A stretch of DNA of 42,628 nucleotides, taken from assembly GCA_947570615.1 (NCBI GenBank), contig CANOVJ010000030.1, forward strand, positions 1 through 42,628. Direction: 5' to 3'. The notes beneath the pieces are model-generated. The model was not told the origin of the DNA. It did no database searches and saw only the letters and a program-made list of their open reading frames with translations. Below, one piece after another: positions 7,568-13,415 of this stretch. Position numbers and translations under genes: made by a program. Position 1 is the first letter of the stretch; each line of letters starts with the position of its first letter. The stretch is from an uncultured Lachnospiraceae bacterium (lineage in GTDB: Bacteria > Bacillota > Clostridia > Lachnospirales > Lachnospiraceae).

Positions 7568-8953
7568 TTATGCCATATCCTGGGGAAATGGAAGACTCAC
7601 CGTGACCAGCGCGCCCTTTTCCGGTGCGTTTTCAAGGCGGAGCGTTCCGCCCAGATCCGCGGCGATCCGGCTGGCGATGGAGAGTCCCAGGCCGAAATGC
7701 TCTCTGCTGCTGCGGCTCTCATCGTCACGGTAAAATTCGGTTGTGGCCAAACGCAGGGCCTGCGGGGAAAAGCCCTCCCCCTCGTCCTGCACGCAGAGCT
7801 GCAGCATGTCCCCGGCAGAGAAGGCGCGAAGAAAGACAGATCCGCCCTGAGGGGAATACTGCACGGCGTTGTCGATAAGATTGGCCAGGATCCGCCGCAG
7901 CTTATCTTCTGGAACAGGCAGGGAATCCGGCAGATTCTCCGTTGTAAGGGAGCAGGATATCCCTTTCTTTTTTCCGAGAGTTTCGATACTCCGCTCCATG
8001 GACAGAAGAAGCTCCTTAAGCTCGCAGACGCTGCCGGACGGGCCCTCTGACCGGGAGAGGGCGATCATTCCGGTTACATAGCGCTGGATCTGACCGGCAT
8101 GCTCCAGGATAAACGCGGTATACTCGCGCTGTTCCCCGGACTGTTCTGTCTCCAGCAGAAGCTCCGCATTGCCTGACACAATGGCCAGAGGGGTCTTGAT
8201 GTCGTGGGCCAGGGCGGAGAGCTGTTCCTTTTTCTGCTGCTCCATTGCCCACTGCCGTCCAAGGGACTGCTTCAGCCCCATCCGCAGCTGCTCCAGAGAG
8301 TCCATGATCTGGTTGAATTCCAGGAGCGACGTTTTCTCCGTCTCAAAGTCCAGGGTCTGCCGGCCGATCTGCTCCGCCGCCGCTGCCAGCTTTGACAGCT
8401 CCCGTTTCAGCCTGCGGGCATAGCGTACGGCGATAAAGAGCAGATCGCAGAGGAGCATAAAAAACAGCAGCAGAATAAAAAACAGATCCGCGCTGGGAAA
8501 GAGACGGCGCAGGAGCGGGGAAGTGAACTGGGCAAGGAGACGGTAGACCACTACCACGCACTGGGTATCTGTGATAAGGCGGAGATAGATGGAAGCGCCC
8601 CTTCGACGGATGCCCGTCCTCTCGCCGTTCTCCGTCAGCTCTGCGGCGGTATTTATGGCGCTTTCCTCCTTCAGACTGGTCTGTACAAGCGTCCCTTCTG
8701 CCGTAAAGAAGGCGTAATCTACTCCTGCGGGGATCTCCTGCGGCGTGATGGGGCGGTGTCCGTCAAGGGTGGCGCACCAGGCGGAAACGGCCTGTTCTGC
8801 GGCGTTCGCCGGGGACATGATATGAAAAAAGCCGGCGGCACAGAGCAGGCACGCCCACAGGATTCCTGTAAGGATCAGGGAGAGGACTGCGCGCCCCAGA
8901 AATATCACAAAAAAGCGGTTTAAGGTAATCTCTTTTTTCACACTGTGTTCCAT
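7568..8953 (-). CDS. Sensor histidine kinase of element two-component system
   Basis: Membrane histidine kinase, 461 residues. Two N-terminal transmembrane segments (about residues 20-45 and 158-178) enclose an extracytoplasmic sensor of roughly 110 residues. A HAMP-like linker, the H-box ALAHDIKTPLA (His about residue 250), the N-box NLIDNAVQYS, the G1-box DEGEGFS and the G2-box FGLGLSIA follow. All catalytic boxes are intact. The start overlaps the response regulator gene by 16 bp, so the pair is co-translated in the order TraX-like, regulator, kinase. The domain style is that of kinases governing envelope or antimicrobial-peptide responses, but the signal is not known. Confidence 0.88.
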   Translation of the reverse strand: MEHSVKKEITLNRFFVIFLGRAVLSLILTGILWACLLCAAGFFHIMSPANAAEQAVSAWCATLDGHRPITPQEIPAGVDYAFFTAEGTLVQTSLKEESAINTAAELTENGERTGIRRRGASIYLRLITDTQCVVVVYRLLAQFTSPLLRRLFPSADLFFILLLFFMLLCDLLFIAVRYARRLKRELSKLAAAAEQIGRQTLDFETEKTSLLEFNQIMDSLEQLRMGLKQSLGRQWAMEQQKKEQLSALAHDIKTPLAIVSGNAELLLETEQSGEQREYTAFILEHAGQIQRYVTGMIALSRSEGPSGSVCELKELLLSMERSIETLGKKKGISCSLTTENLPDSLPVPEDKLRRILANLIDNAVQYSPQGGSVFLRAFSAGDMLQLCVQDEGEGFSPQALRLATTEFYRDDESRSSREHFGLGLSIASRIAADLGGTLRLENAPEKGALVTVSLPFPQDMA

Positions 8954-9603
8954 CGGTATCCAATCCCCCAGATCGTTTCTATCGGAGATATGCCTGCCGC
9001 GGCCAGCTTTTTCCGAATATTTTTGATGTGCTCGGTGATGGCGGAAGCATCGCTCTCCTTCTCGTAGCCAAAGACATATTCAAAGATCTGCTCCCTGGAA
9101 TAGATCTGGCCGTGATTTCGGGCAAGCAGCAGACTGATCTCGTATTCGCTTCTGGTGAGGGAAAGCTTCTGCTCCCCGGCCCGCACCTCCTTCTGAGACA
9201 GGAAAAAGCGGACGCTCCCCACACAGAGACAGTGGATTTTTTCACGCTGCTCCCGGCGCAGGTGAGCATTCACCCGGGCTCTCAGCTCCCGGATGGAAAA
9301 GGGCTTTCGGATATAATCGTCCGCACCCACAGAAAAACCGAAATCAACGTCCTGTTCAAGGTCTCTGGCGGTGAGAAAAAGGATCGGGCAGTCCGTCTCG
9401 TCGCGTATTTCCCGACAGAAGGTGTATCCGTCCACGTCCGGCATCATCACATCCAGAAGGATCAGATCGAAGGATGAAAGCACGCTTCGAAGTGCAGAGG
9501 TGATCCGGGAGACGGTCTTTACCCGGTGTCCGTCTTTTGTCAGAGCGTTCTGAATCAGGACGAGCATGGCCTCGTCGTCGTCAATTGCCAGAATGTTTGC
9601 CAT
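8938..9603 (-). CDS. OmpR/VanR-type response regulator of element two-component system
   Basis: DNA-binding response regulator, 221 residues. The receiver has ILAIDDDEA, phospho-Asp in LILLDVMMPDVDG, Thr in FLTARD and Lys in YIRKPFS. A winged-helix domain follows (LTRSEYEISLLLARN, YEKESDASAITEHIKNIRKK, ETIWGIGYRW). Start set at ATG 9603 (AAAGGA 8 bases upstream), where receiver homology begins; an in-frame ATG at 9627 would add eight residues. The frame stays open much farther upstream but there it is only the complement of the TraX-like gene. The partner kinase overlaps the 3' end. A pair of 11-bp direct repeats in front of this operon (10588-10609) is a plausible target. Confidence 0.9.
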   Translation of the reverse strand: MANILAIDDDEAMLVLIQNALTKDGHRVKTVSRITSALRSVLSSFDLILLDVMMPDVDGYTFCREIRDETDCPILFLTARDLEQDVDFGFSVGADDYIRKPFSIRELRARVNAHLRREQREKIHCLCVGSVRFFLSQKEVRAGEQKLSLTRSEYEISLLLARNHGQIYSREQIFEYVFGYEKESDASAITEHIKNIRKKLAAAGISPIETIWGIGYRWNTV

Positions 9604-9626
9604 TTGCAGATTCCTTTCATCGGGCA

Positions 9627-10475
9627 TTAAACAATAATTCCATAAAGTATGCAGGAAAGCGCATACAGGATGTATATATGAGCCGGATAGAACCAGTAAA
9701 AGAAGCGTCCACAGCCCCGGCCCCGTGTCCCATTGTAGCACAGCATGGGGATCACTGCAAAAATTTCCATCCATTCGTATGCCGTTGTGAAGAAGTCTGT
9801 CATGCGCAGCGAAGGCGCCAGCAGCCGCAGCCGGACGATGTCCCACAGAATGCATACAGCCACAAAGGCCGCGGCCTGCGCCTTCCTGTTTTTGCGAAAA
9901 AGATAAAGCACGACGCCGAAAATAAGCGTGGCGGTTCCCCCGTCCATGATAAAGGTGTGGAGGGGCAGCAGGGTAAAGGCCAGAAGGTTCAGGGTAAAGC
10001 CACAGGCCGGACTGGGGAAGGCCGCCATCAGGGCGGATACGGCGAAGGGAAGCAGCACCGGAATCAGTATGGCGCAAAGGCCCGGCCCCCATTTCCGGCG
10101 TGTACACCAGTCAAATCCCTGCAGCACCACGATGAGAATGGAGAAGGACGCCAGCATCTGGTTCTGTGGGAAAAAGCCGTCCGGCCGCACCAGTACAGCG
10201 CCCAGGTTGTAGAAGGAAAACTGCACCGCCCCCATGAACACCGAGAGCAGGTAAATGCGCAGAAAATATTTTTTCCGGTCATGGGTATGGACAAAGCCCT
10301 CGATCACGCAGAACAGAAACAGCGGGGCGGAGAGCCGGCCTGCCATGGAAAGAAATATGGGAATTTTTCCCGTGTAGGCAAAGAAGTATTCGATGTGGTC
10401 GAGGACCATCAGGGCCAGAGCCAGATATTTCAGCGCGAATCCGGATAATCCTTTGGGGGATGTTGTCTGTTGCAT
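9627..10475 (-). CDS. TraX-family polytopic membrane protein
   Basis: 282 residues with about eight hydrophobic segments; the N-terminus reads LSGFALKYLALALMVLDHIE, followed by GRLSAPLFLFCVIEGFVHT. This is characteristic of the TraX family (named for the F-plasmid pilin acetylase) and related acyltransferase-like membrane proteins. In Firmicutes these genes usually occur without pili, and the acetyl acceptor is unknown. Start at ATG 10475 with an AAAGGAGGTAC ribosome site. It is first in a three-gene minus-strand operon; the regulator gene begins 23 bp after its stop. This suggests an envelope-modifying activity controlled by the adjacent sensor pair (inference). Confidence 0.8.
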   Translation of the reverse strand: MQQTTSPKGLSGFALKYLALALMVLDHIEYFFAYTGKIPIFLSMAGRLSAPLFLFCVIEGFVHTHDRKKYFLRIYLLSVFMGAVQFSFYNLGAVLVRPDGFFPQNQMLASFSILIVVLQGFDWCTRRKWGPGLCAILIPVLLPFAVSALMAAFPSPACGFTLNLLAFTLLPLHTFIMDGGTATLIFGVVLYLFRKNRKAQAAAFVAVCILWDIVRLRLLAPSLRMTDFFTTAYEWMEIFAVIPMLCYNGTRGRGCGRFFYWFYPAHIYILYALSCILYGIIV

Positions 10476-10587
10476 AAGTAAAGTACCTCCTTTGGGGTTT
10501 TAATTGTGGAGAAGCTCTTACAGCTTTGCGTACACCCGTCAGACGCGCCCGCGACAGAGCCCTCTGAAAAACAGCCTATCAGAGAGA

Positions 10588-10609
10588 TATAAGGAAAGTA
10601 TAAGGAAAA
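10588..10609. promoter_or_regulatory. Tandem 11-bp direct repeats, possible response-regulator operator
   Basis: TATAAGGAAAG followed immediately by TATAAGGAAAA, in the divergent intergenic region between the TraX-like operon and the hemerythrin gene. Head-to-tail repeats at about one helical turn are the usual binding layout of OmpR/VanR-type regulators, so autoregulation is plausible. No footprint is available. Confidence 0.35.
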
Positions 10610-10622
10610 ACAGATAATGAGA

Positions 10623-10652
10623 TTGCATTGTCGGGAGCGTATGATATATAAT
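10623..10652 (+). promoter_or_regulatory. Putative sigma-A promoter of the hemerythrin-receiver gene
   Basis: TTGCAT (10623-10628), 18-bp spacer, TATAAT (10647-10652), 55 bp before the ATG of the hemerythrin-receiver gene and next to the 11-bp repeats. Confidence 0.5.
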
Positions 10653-10706
10653 AGGTTATACTGTGGATAAAAAACTGTATGGAACAAAATAAGGAGGAGT
10701 GGAGCT

Positions 10707-12059
10707 ATGGATACGCAGTTTGTGTGGCGGCAGGAATTCAACATCGGCGTGGATAAAATCGACCGGGATCATCAGAGACTTTTTAAGATTATCAACAGGA
10801 TATATTCTTTTAAGGATAATGATGAGGGATATCGGTGGGCGTGTCAGGAGGGAATCAAGTTTTTCAAAGGCCATACAGTGCAGCATTTTGCGGACGAAGA
10901 GGCATACATGATTTCTGTGGGCTACGAGGGATTTGACGAGCACAGAAGAATACATAAAACCTTTCGGGAAAATACGCTTCCCGCTCTGGAACAGGAGCTG
11001 GAAAGAACGGATTATTCCCAGGAAGCCGTGAAGCATTTTCTGGGAGTCTGCGTGGGCTGGCTGATCGGGCATACCATGACGGAGGATCTGGCAATCGCGG
11101 GAAGGCCAATCCGAAGATGGGAAAACCTTCTTCCCAGAGAGCAGACCAGGGCTACGCAGGAGGTGATCGTGCAGCTTGTGCAGGATCTGTTCCATTTAAA
11201 GGCGCGAATGATCAGCGATGCCTACGGCGGTGAAAAATTCGGAGAAGGAGTGTACTACGATCTGATCTACGGGACAGACCGGGAGGAAAAAAAGCAGGAG
11301 ATCATTATGGTCTTTGAAGAAAAGCTGCTGATCAACACCGTGGGCAGGATCATGGGAATCCAGGCTGGTACGATGGATGCGATGCTGGTTCATGCCGCCA
11401 GATTCACGACTCAGCAGTTTGTAGGGCGGATTATGGAGCATTTTCCGGCCATGAAAAATTATGAGCTGAAGGGGGAGCGGCTTTTATCCTATGATCAGTT
11501 TCAGAAAGTGGTCGGAAATGAAAAGATGCAGCTGAGCCTGCTCTTTGGGGCAGAGGATGCGGGGTACTTCGCCTATTGCATGATCGCGCCTCATTTGCTG
11601 GAGAATGGCCTGGGGATGTCCATTGAGTCCGAAAAGGCCGCGGACGAAGTGAATCAGTATCTCCAGATGCGAAAAAAGCAGGAGCAGAATCAAAAGAAAA
11701 AGGTGCTGGTGGTGGACGATTCCATGACTGTCCGGCAGAGTATGATATCGCTTCTGGGCAGAGATTATGAAGTGTCGGAGGCGGAGTCCGGGGTGGCGGC
11801 CATCAGAGTCATCACTCTGAACAGGCCGGATCTGGTTCTGCTGGATTATGAGATGCCTGTCTGTGATGGCAGGCAGACGCTGGAAATGCTGCGCTCCGAG
11901 AAGGCATTTGAATCTGTCCCGGTGATTTTCCTCACAGGAAGGGGAGATCCGGAGAGCGTGAAAAAGGTGCTGGATTTAAAGCCGGCGGGGTATCTGCTGA
12001 AGTATTTGAAGCCCGAGGAGATTAAGCGCAATATCGATGAGTTCTTTAAAGGCAAATGA
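10707..12059 (+). CDS. Hemerythrin / CheX-like / receiver fusion protein
   Basis: Cytoplasmic signalling protein of 450 residues with three parts. Residues 1-135 form a bacteriohemerythrin with a full set of di-iron ligands: DRDH (His22), HFADEE (HxxxE), HRRIH (HxxxH) and HTMTED (HxxxxD). It should bind O2 or NO, or sense iron or redox state. Residues 190-320 look like a CheX/CheC-type phosphatase-like domain (EEKLLINTVGRIMG, later KVVGNEKMQLSLLF); this part is less certain. Residues 330-450 are a receiver (VLVVDDSMTV, phospho-Asp in LVLLDYEMP, FLTGRGD, Lys in YLLKYLKP). There is no DNA-binding or GGDEF output, so phosphotransfer or protein contact is likely. Start ATG 10707 has an AAGGAGG site. 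It is transcribed divergently from the TraX operon, inside the cotJC element. Confidence 0.88.
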   Translation: MDTQFVWRQEFNIGVDKIDRDHQRLFKIINRIYSFKDNDEGYRWACQEGIKFFKGHTVQHFADEEAYMISVGYEGFDEHRRIHKTFRENTLPALEQELERTDYSQEAVKHFLGVCVGWLIGHTMTEDLAIAGRPIRRWENLLPREQTRATQEVIVQLVQDLFHLKARMISDAYGGEKFGEGVYYDLIYGTDREEKKQEIIMVFEEKLLINTVGRIMGIQAGTMDAMLVHAARFTTQQFVGRIMEHFPAMKNYELKGERLLSYDQFQKVVGNEKMQLSLLFGAEDAGYFAYCMIAPHLLENGLGMSIESEKAADEVNQYLQMRKKQEQNQKKKVLVVDDSMTVRQSMISLLGRDYEVSEAESGVAAIRVITLNRPDLVLLDYEMPVCDGRQTLEMLRSEKAFESVPVIFLTGRGDPESVKKVLDLKPAGYLLKYLKPEEIKRNIDEFFKGK

Positions 12060-12078
12060 ATCAGGATGCAAATGGGAT

Positions 12079-12108
12079 GGGGCGATGTTGTTCTTACGAC
12101 ATCGCCCC
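12079..12108. terminator. Perfect 10-bp hairpin next to attR
   Basis: GGGGCGATGT, 10-base loop, ACATCGCCCC. It lies 19 bp after the hemerythrin gene stop and contains the right attP arm in its loop region. There is no U-tract on the plus strand. It may end transcription, help recombinase binding, or both. Confidence 0.5.
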
Positions 12109-12117
12109 GTCTGCTGC
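12087..12117. repeat. attR: element arm plus core repeat
   Basis: Arm GTTGTTCTTA (12087-12096), 13 bp, then core TCTGCTGC (12110-12117). The arm is the exact inverse complement of the attL arm at 5781-5790. Once the ends are joined, both arms lie 14 bp from the centre between the first and second core bases. A second inverted match (GCGAT) occurs at equal distance on both sides. Confidence 0.75.
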
Positions 12118-12516
12118 CATATCCTCAAACAGATCCGTGATGGCGTCCCCCTTGGACTGGAATTCGCAGCTGTTGAAGGGAATTCCCCCTGCCGCCATGG
12201 GCCAGATACCGATGGTGTGATCCACGTAATAGTTGGCGAAACCGGACGCCTCGATCTCCTCCATGGAAAGGTTTTTGGTGAGCTGGTGGACGATGGTGGA
12301 GACCATTTCCAGGTGAGCCAGCTCTTCTGTTCCTATATCCGTCAGGATCGCCGCCACCTCGTTATAGGGCATGGAATAGCGCTGGGAGATATAGCGCATG
12401 GAGGCTCCCAGCTCGCCGTCAGGGCCGCCGTACTGAGACATGATCACCTGAGCGATTTTCGCGTTGGGCTCCTTGATATTTACCGGGAACTGTAATCTTT
12501 TCTCATAACTCCACAT
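12112..12516 (-). CDS. cotJC: CotJC spore coat protein, 5' two thirds of interrupted gene
   Basis: Codes for the first 135 residues of CotJC, a manganese-catalase-like coat protein made in the mother cell. Blocks include QYGGPDGELGASMRYISQRY, LTDIGTEELAHLEMVSTIVH (with Glu and His metal-ligand-type residues) and YVDHTIGIW. Start ATG 12516 has a GGAGGA site, just after the cotJB stop. Reading through the insertion junction adds only DGAMS before a stop at 12094, so the present product would lack the last 66 residues (including EIVHF). The remainder is at 5567-5767. The two parts join perfectly in frame through the 8-bp core repeat to give a 201-residue protein of normal family length. Confidence 0.92.
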
Positions 12517-12519
12517 AAC

Positions 12520-12789
12520 TTAACATCCTCCTTCCCAGGGCCAGGGCTGAGTCGCCCATTTCCACTCATTCTGCGGGCATCCGTCCGCGTCGGAGATCCG
12601 CAGCGGGCCGTACTTCATGGCGTATTCCCGCATGGCCTGATTCTGCATACGCACATAGTGGTTTAAATATTCCATGGCTTCCCTGTCGGTAGGGTGGGTG
12701 TCCAGATACTCGTTCATCTCCACCACCACAAAGCTGATCACACCGATCTCGTGATAGAGCCTGCGCTGTTCGTTATTCTGCATATTCAT
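12520..12789 (-). CDS. cotJB: Spore coat protein CotJB
   Basis: 89-residue CotJB, an inner-coat-associated partner of CotJC. It shows the family pattern LYHEIGVISFVVVEMNEYLD, then DREAMEYLNHY and a C-terminal KYGPL with a W-rich end (EWKWATQPWPWEGG). ATG 12789 is preferred over the ATG at 12798: it is correctly spaced from AAGGAG and overlaps the cotJA stop as ATGA, implying translational coupling. The cotJC start follows 3 bp after its stop. The gene itself is intact. Confidence 0.9.
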   Translation of the reverse strand: MNMQNNEQRRLYHEIGVISFVVVEMNEYLDTHPTDREAMEYLNHYVRMQNQAMREYAMKYGPLRISDADGCPQNEWKWATQPWPWEGGC

Positions 12790-12956
12790 TTCACGCATCT
12801 CCTTCCTGTAAAGGGCTTTTCCAGCTCAGGGAAAATGGTACCCGTTTTATAGGCTTCGTCGAGGTTTTCAAAAACGCTGGTCAGATGCTGCCAGGGAACA
12901 TAGGCCATCGCCAGCGGAAAACGGTCAAAATACTCGTTAAAACTGTAGTCCTGCAT
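12786..12956 (-). CDS. cotJA: Spore coat protein CotJA
   Basis: 56-residue CotJA, first gene of the cotJ operon, needed for coat assembly of CotJC in Bacillus. Typical sequence: FPLAMAYVPWQHLTSVFENL followed by AYKTGTIFPELEKPF. ATG 12956 is chosen (GAAAGGA site 6 bases upstream); an upstream in-frame extension to 13010 has no family similarity. The stop overlaps the cotJB start. Confidence 0.9.
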   Translation of the reverse strand: MQDYSFNEYFDRFPLAMAYVPWQHLTSVFENLDEAYKTGTIFPELEKPFTGRRCVK

Positions 12957-12993
12957 GGTTTTCCTTTCATAAAATGGAAAGTGATTTAATATT

Positions 12994-13001
12994 ATAGTAT
13001 G
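12994..13001 (-). promoter_or_regulatory. SigE-like -10 box upstream of cotJA (weak)
   Basis: On the minus strand CATACTAT matches the mother-cell sigma-E -10 consensus CATACAMT in seven of eight positions, 38 bp before the cotJA ATG. No convincing -35 is seen at normal spacing. cotJ is a known sigma-E operon in Bacillus subtilis, which is the main reason to mention it. Confidence 0.3.
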
Positions 13002-13178
13002 TCGGGGCAAAATTCCGGTTCCCTGTAAGTGTAAATATTTCCCGTTTTTTTTCCGGTATCCGGCGGCCTTTTGTCATTGCGTAAAATTCCGCCCTTCCGC
13101 TTGCAAACCCCCCGGCACTGTGATTTAATAATAATGACGGCAGTATGCCGTTACAAAAAAGAAACCAAAGAGGGTGGT

Positions 13179-13415
13179 ATGATGTCGCTGTTTGAGGGCA
13201 TAAAAGGAAACCGATACGAGATCAGAGGTCTGAATGTGGAGGAGGCGCTTACCCGCAGGCTCCAGGCGCTGGGCTTAAACGACGGGACAGTGGTCAGCGT
13301 TTTGAACAGGAAGAAAAACGGCGCGCTGATCATTCGGGTGAGAGGGACAAGGCTGGCCATAGGCAGGCGTATCTGTCAGGGGATAGAAGTGGAGGAACGG
13401 GCAGATGAGGTATGA
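13179..13415 (+). CDS. feoA: Ferrous iron transport accessory protein FeoA
   Basis: 78-residue SH3-like FeoA protein that assists FeoB at the cytoplasmic membrane face. It shows YEIRGLNVEEALTRRLQALG, then GTVVSVLNRKKNGALII and ending RGTRLAIGRRICQGI, the usual FeoA fold. Start ATG 13179 with a GAGGGTGG site; an upstream in-frame ATG at 13071 would add 36 unrelated residues. It overlaps feoB by 11 bp, so the two are translated together. Transcribed divergently from cotJ. No clear Fur box was recognised. Confidence 0.9.
   Translation: MMSLFEGIKGNRYEIRGLNVEEALTRRLQALGLNDGTVVSVLNRKKNGALIIRVRGTRLAIGRRICQGIEVEERADEV

Larger units (their letters stand above)
5774..12117. mobile_element. 6.3-kb serine-recombinase element inserted in cotJC (skin-like)
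   Basis: All DNA between the two cotJC parts, 6,344 bp. It is bounded by the direct repeat TCTGCTGC (5766-5773 and 12110-12117, plus strand). A large serine recombinase gene sits at the left end, and a small ORF overlaps its start. Cargo is a TraX-like gene with a two-component system (minus strand) and a hemerythrin/receiver protein (plus strand). No capsid, tail, portal, relaxase or replication gene is seen, so it is neither a full prophage nor a conjugative element. Joining the ends recreates a site with 10-bp inverted arms (GTTGTTCTTA at 12087-12096, TAAGAACAAC at 5781-5790), each exactly 14 bp from the same centre within the core. Gene order resembles sporulation intervening elements (skin in sigK, SP-beta in spsM). 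Excision is inferred, not shown. Confidence 0.85.

Noticed and set aside
8938-10107. 389-residue response regulator with a long N-terminal domain
   Set aside because: The receiver starts at 9603 with a ribosome site; the upstream frame is only the complement of the TraX-like gene and has no domain.
9537-10448. Long plus-strand open frame opposite the TraX-like gene
   Set aside because: Composition is His/Gln/Arg-rich noise from a GC-rich complement; the minus-strand frame has membrane helices and family motifs.
5774-12117. Prophage or conjugative element
   Set aside because: No phage structural, packaging, relaxase, coupling or replication genes. TraX-like proteins are widespread outside conjugation, so the name alone is not evidence.
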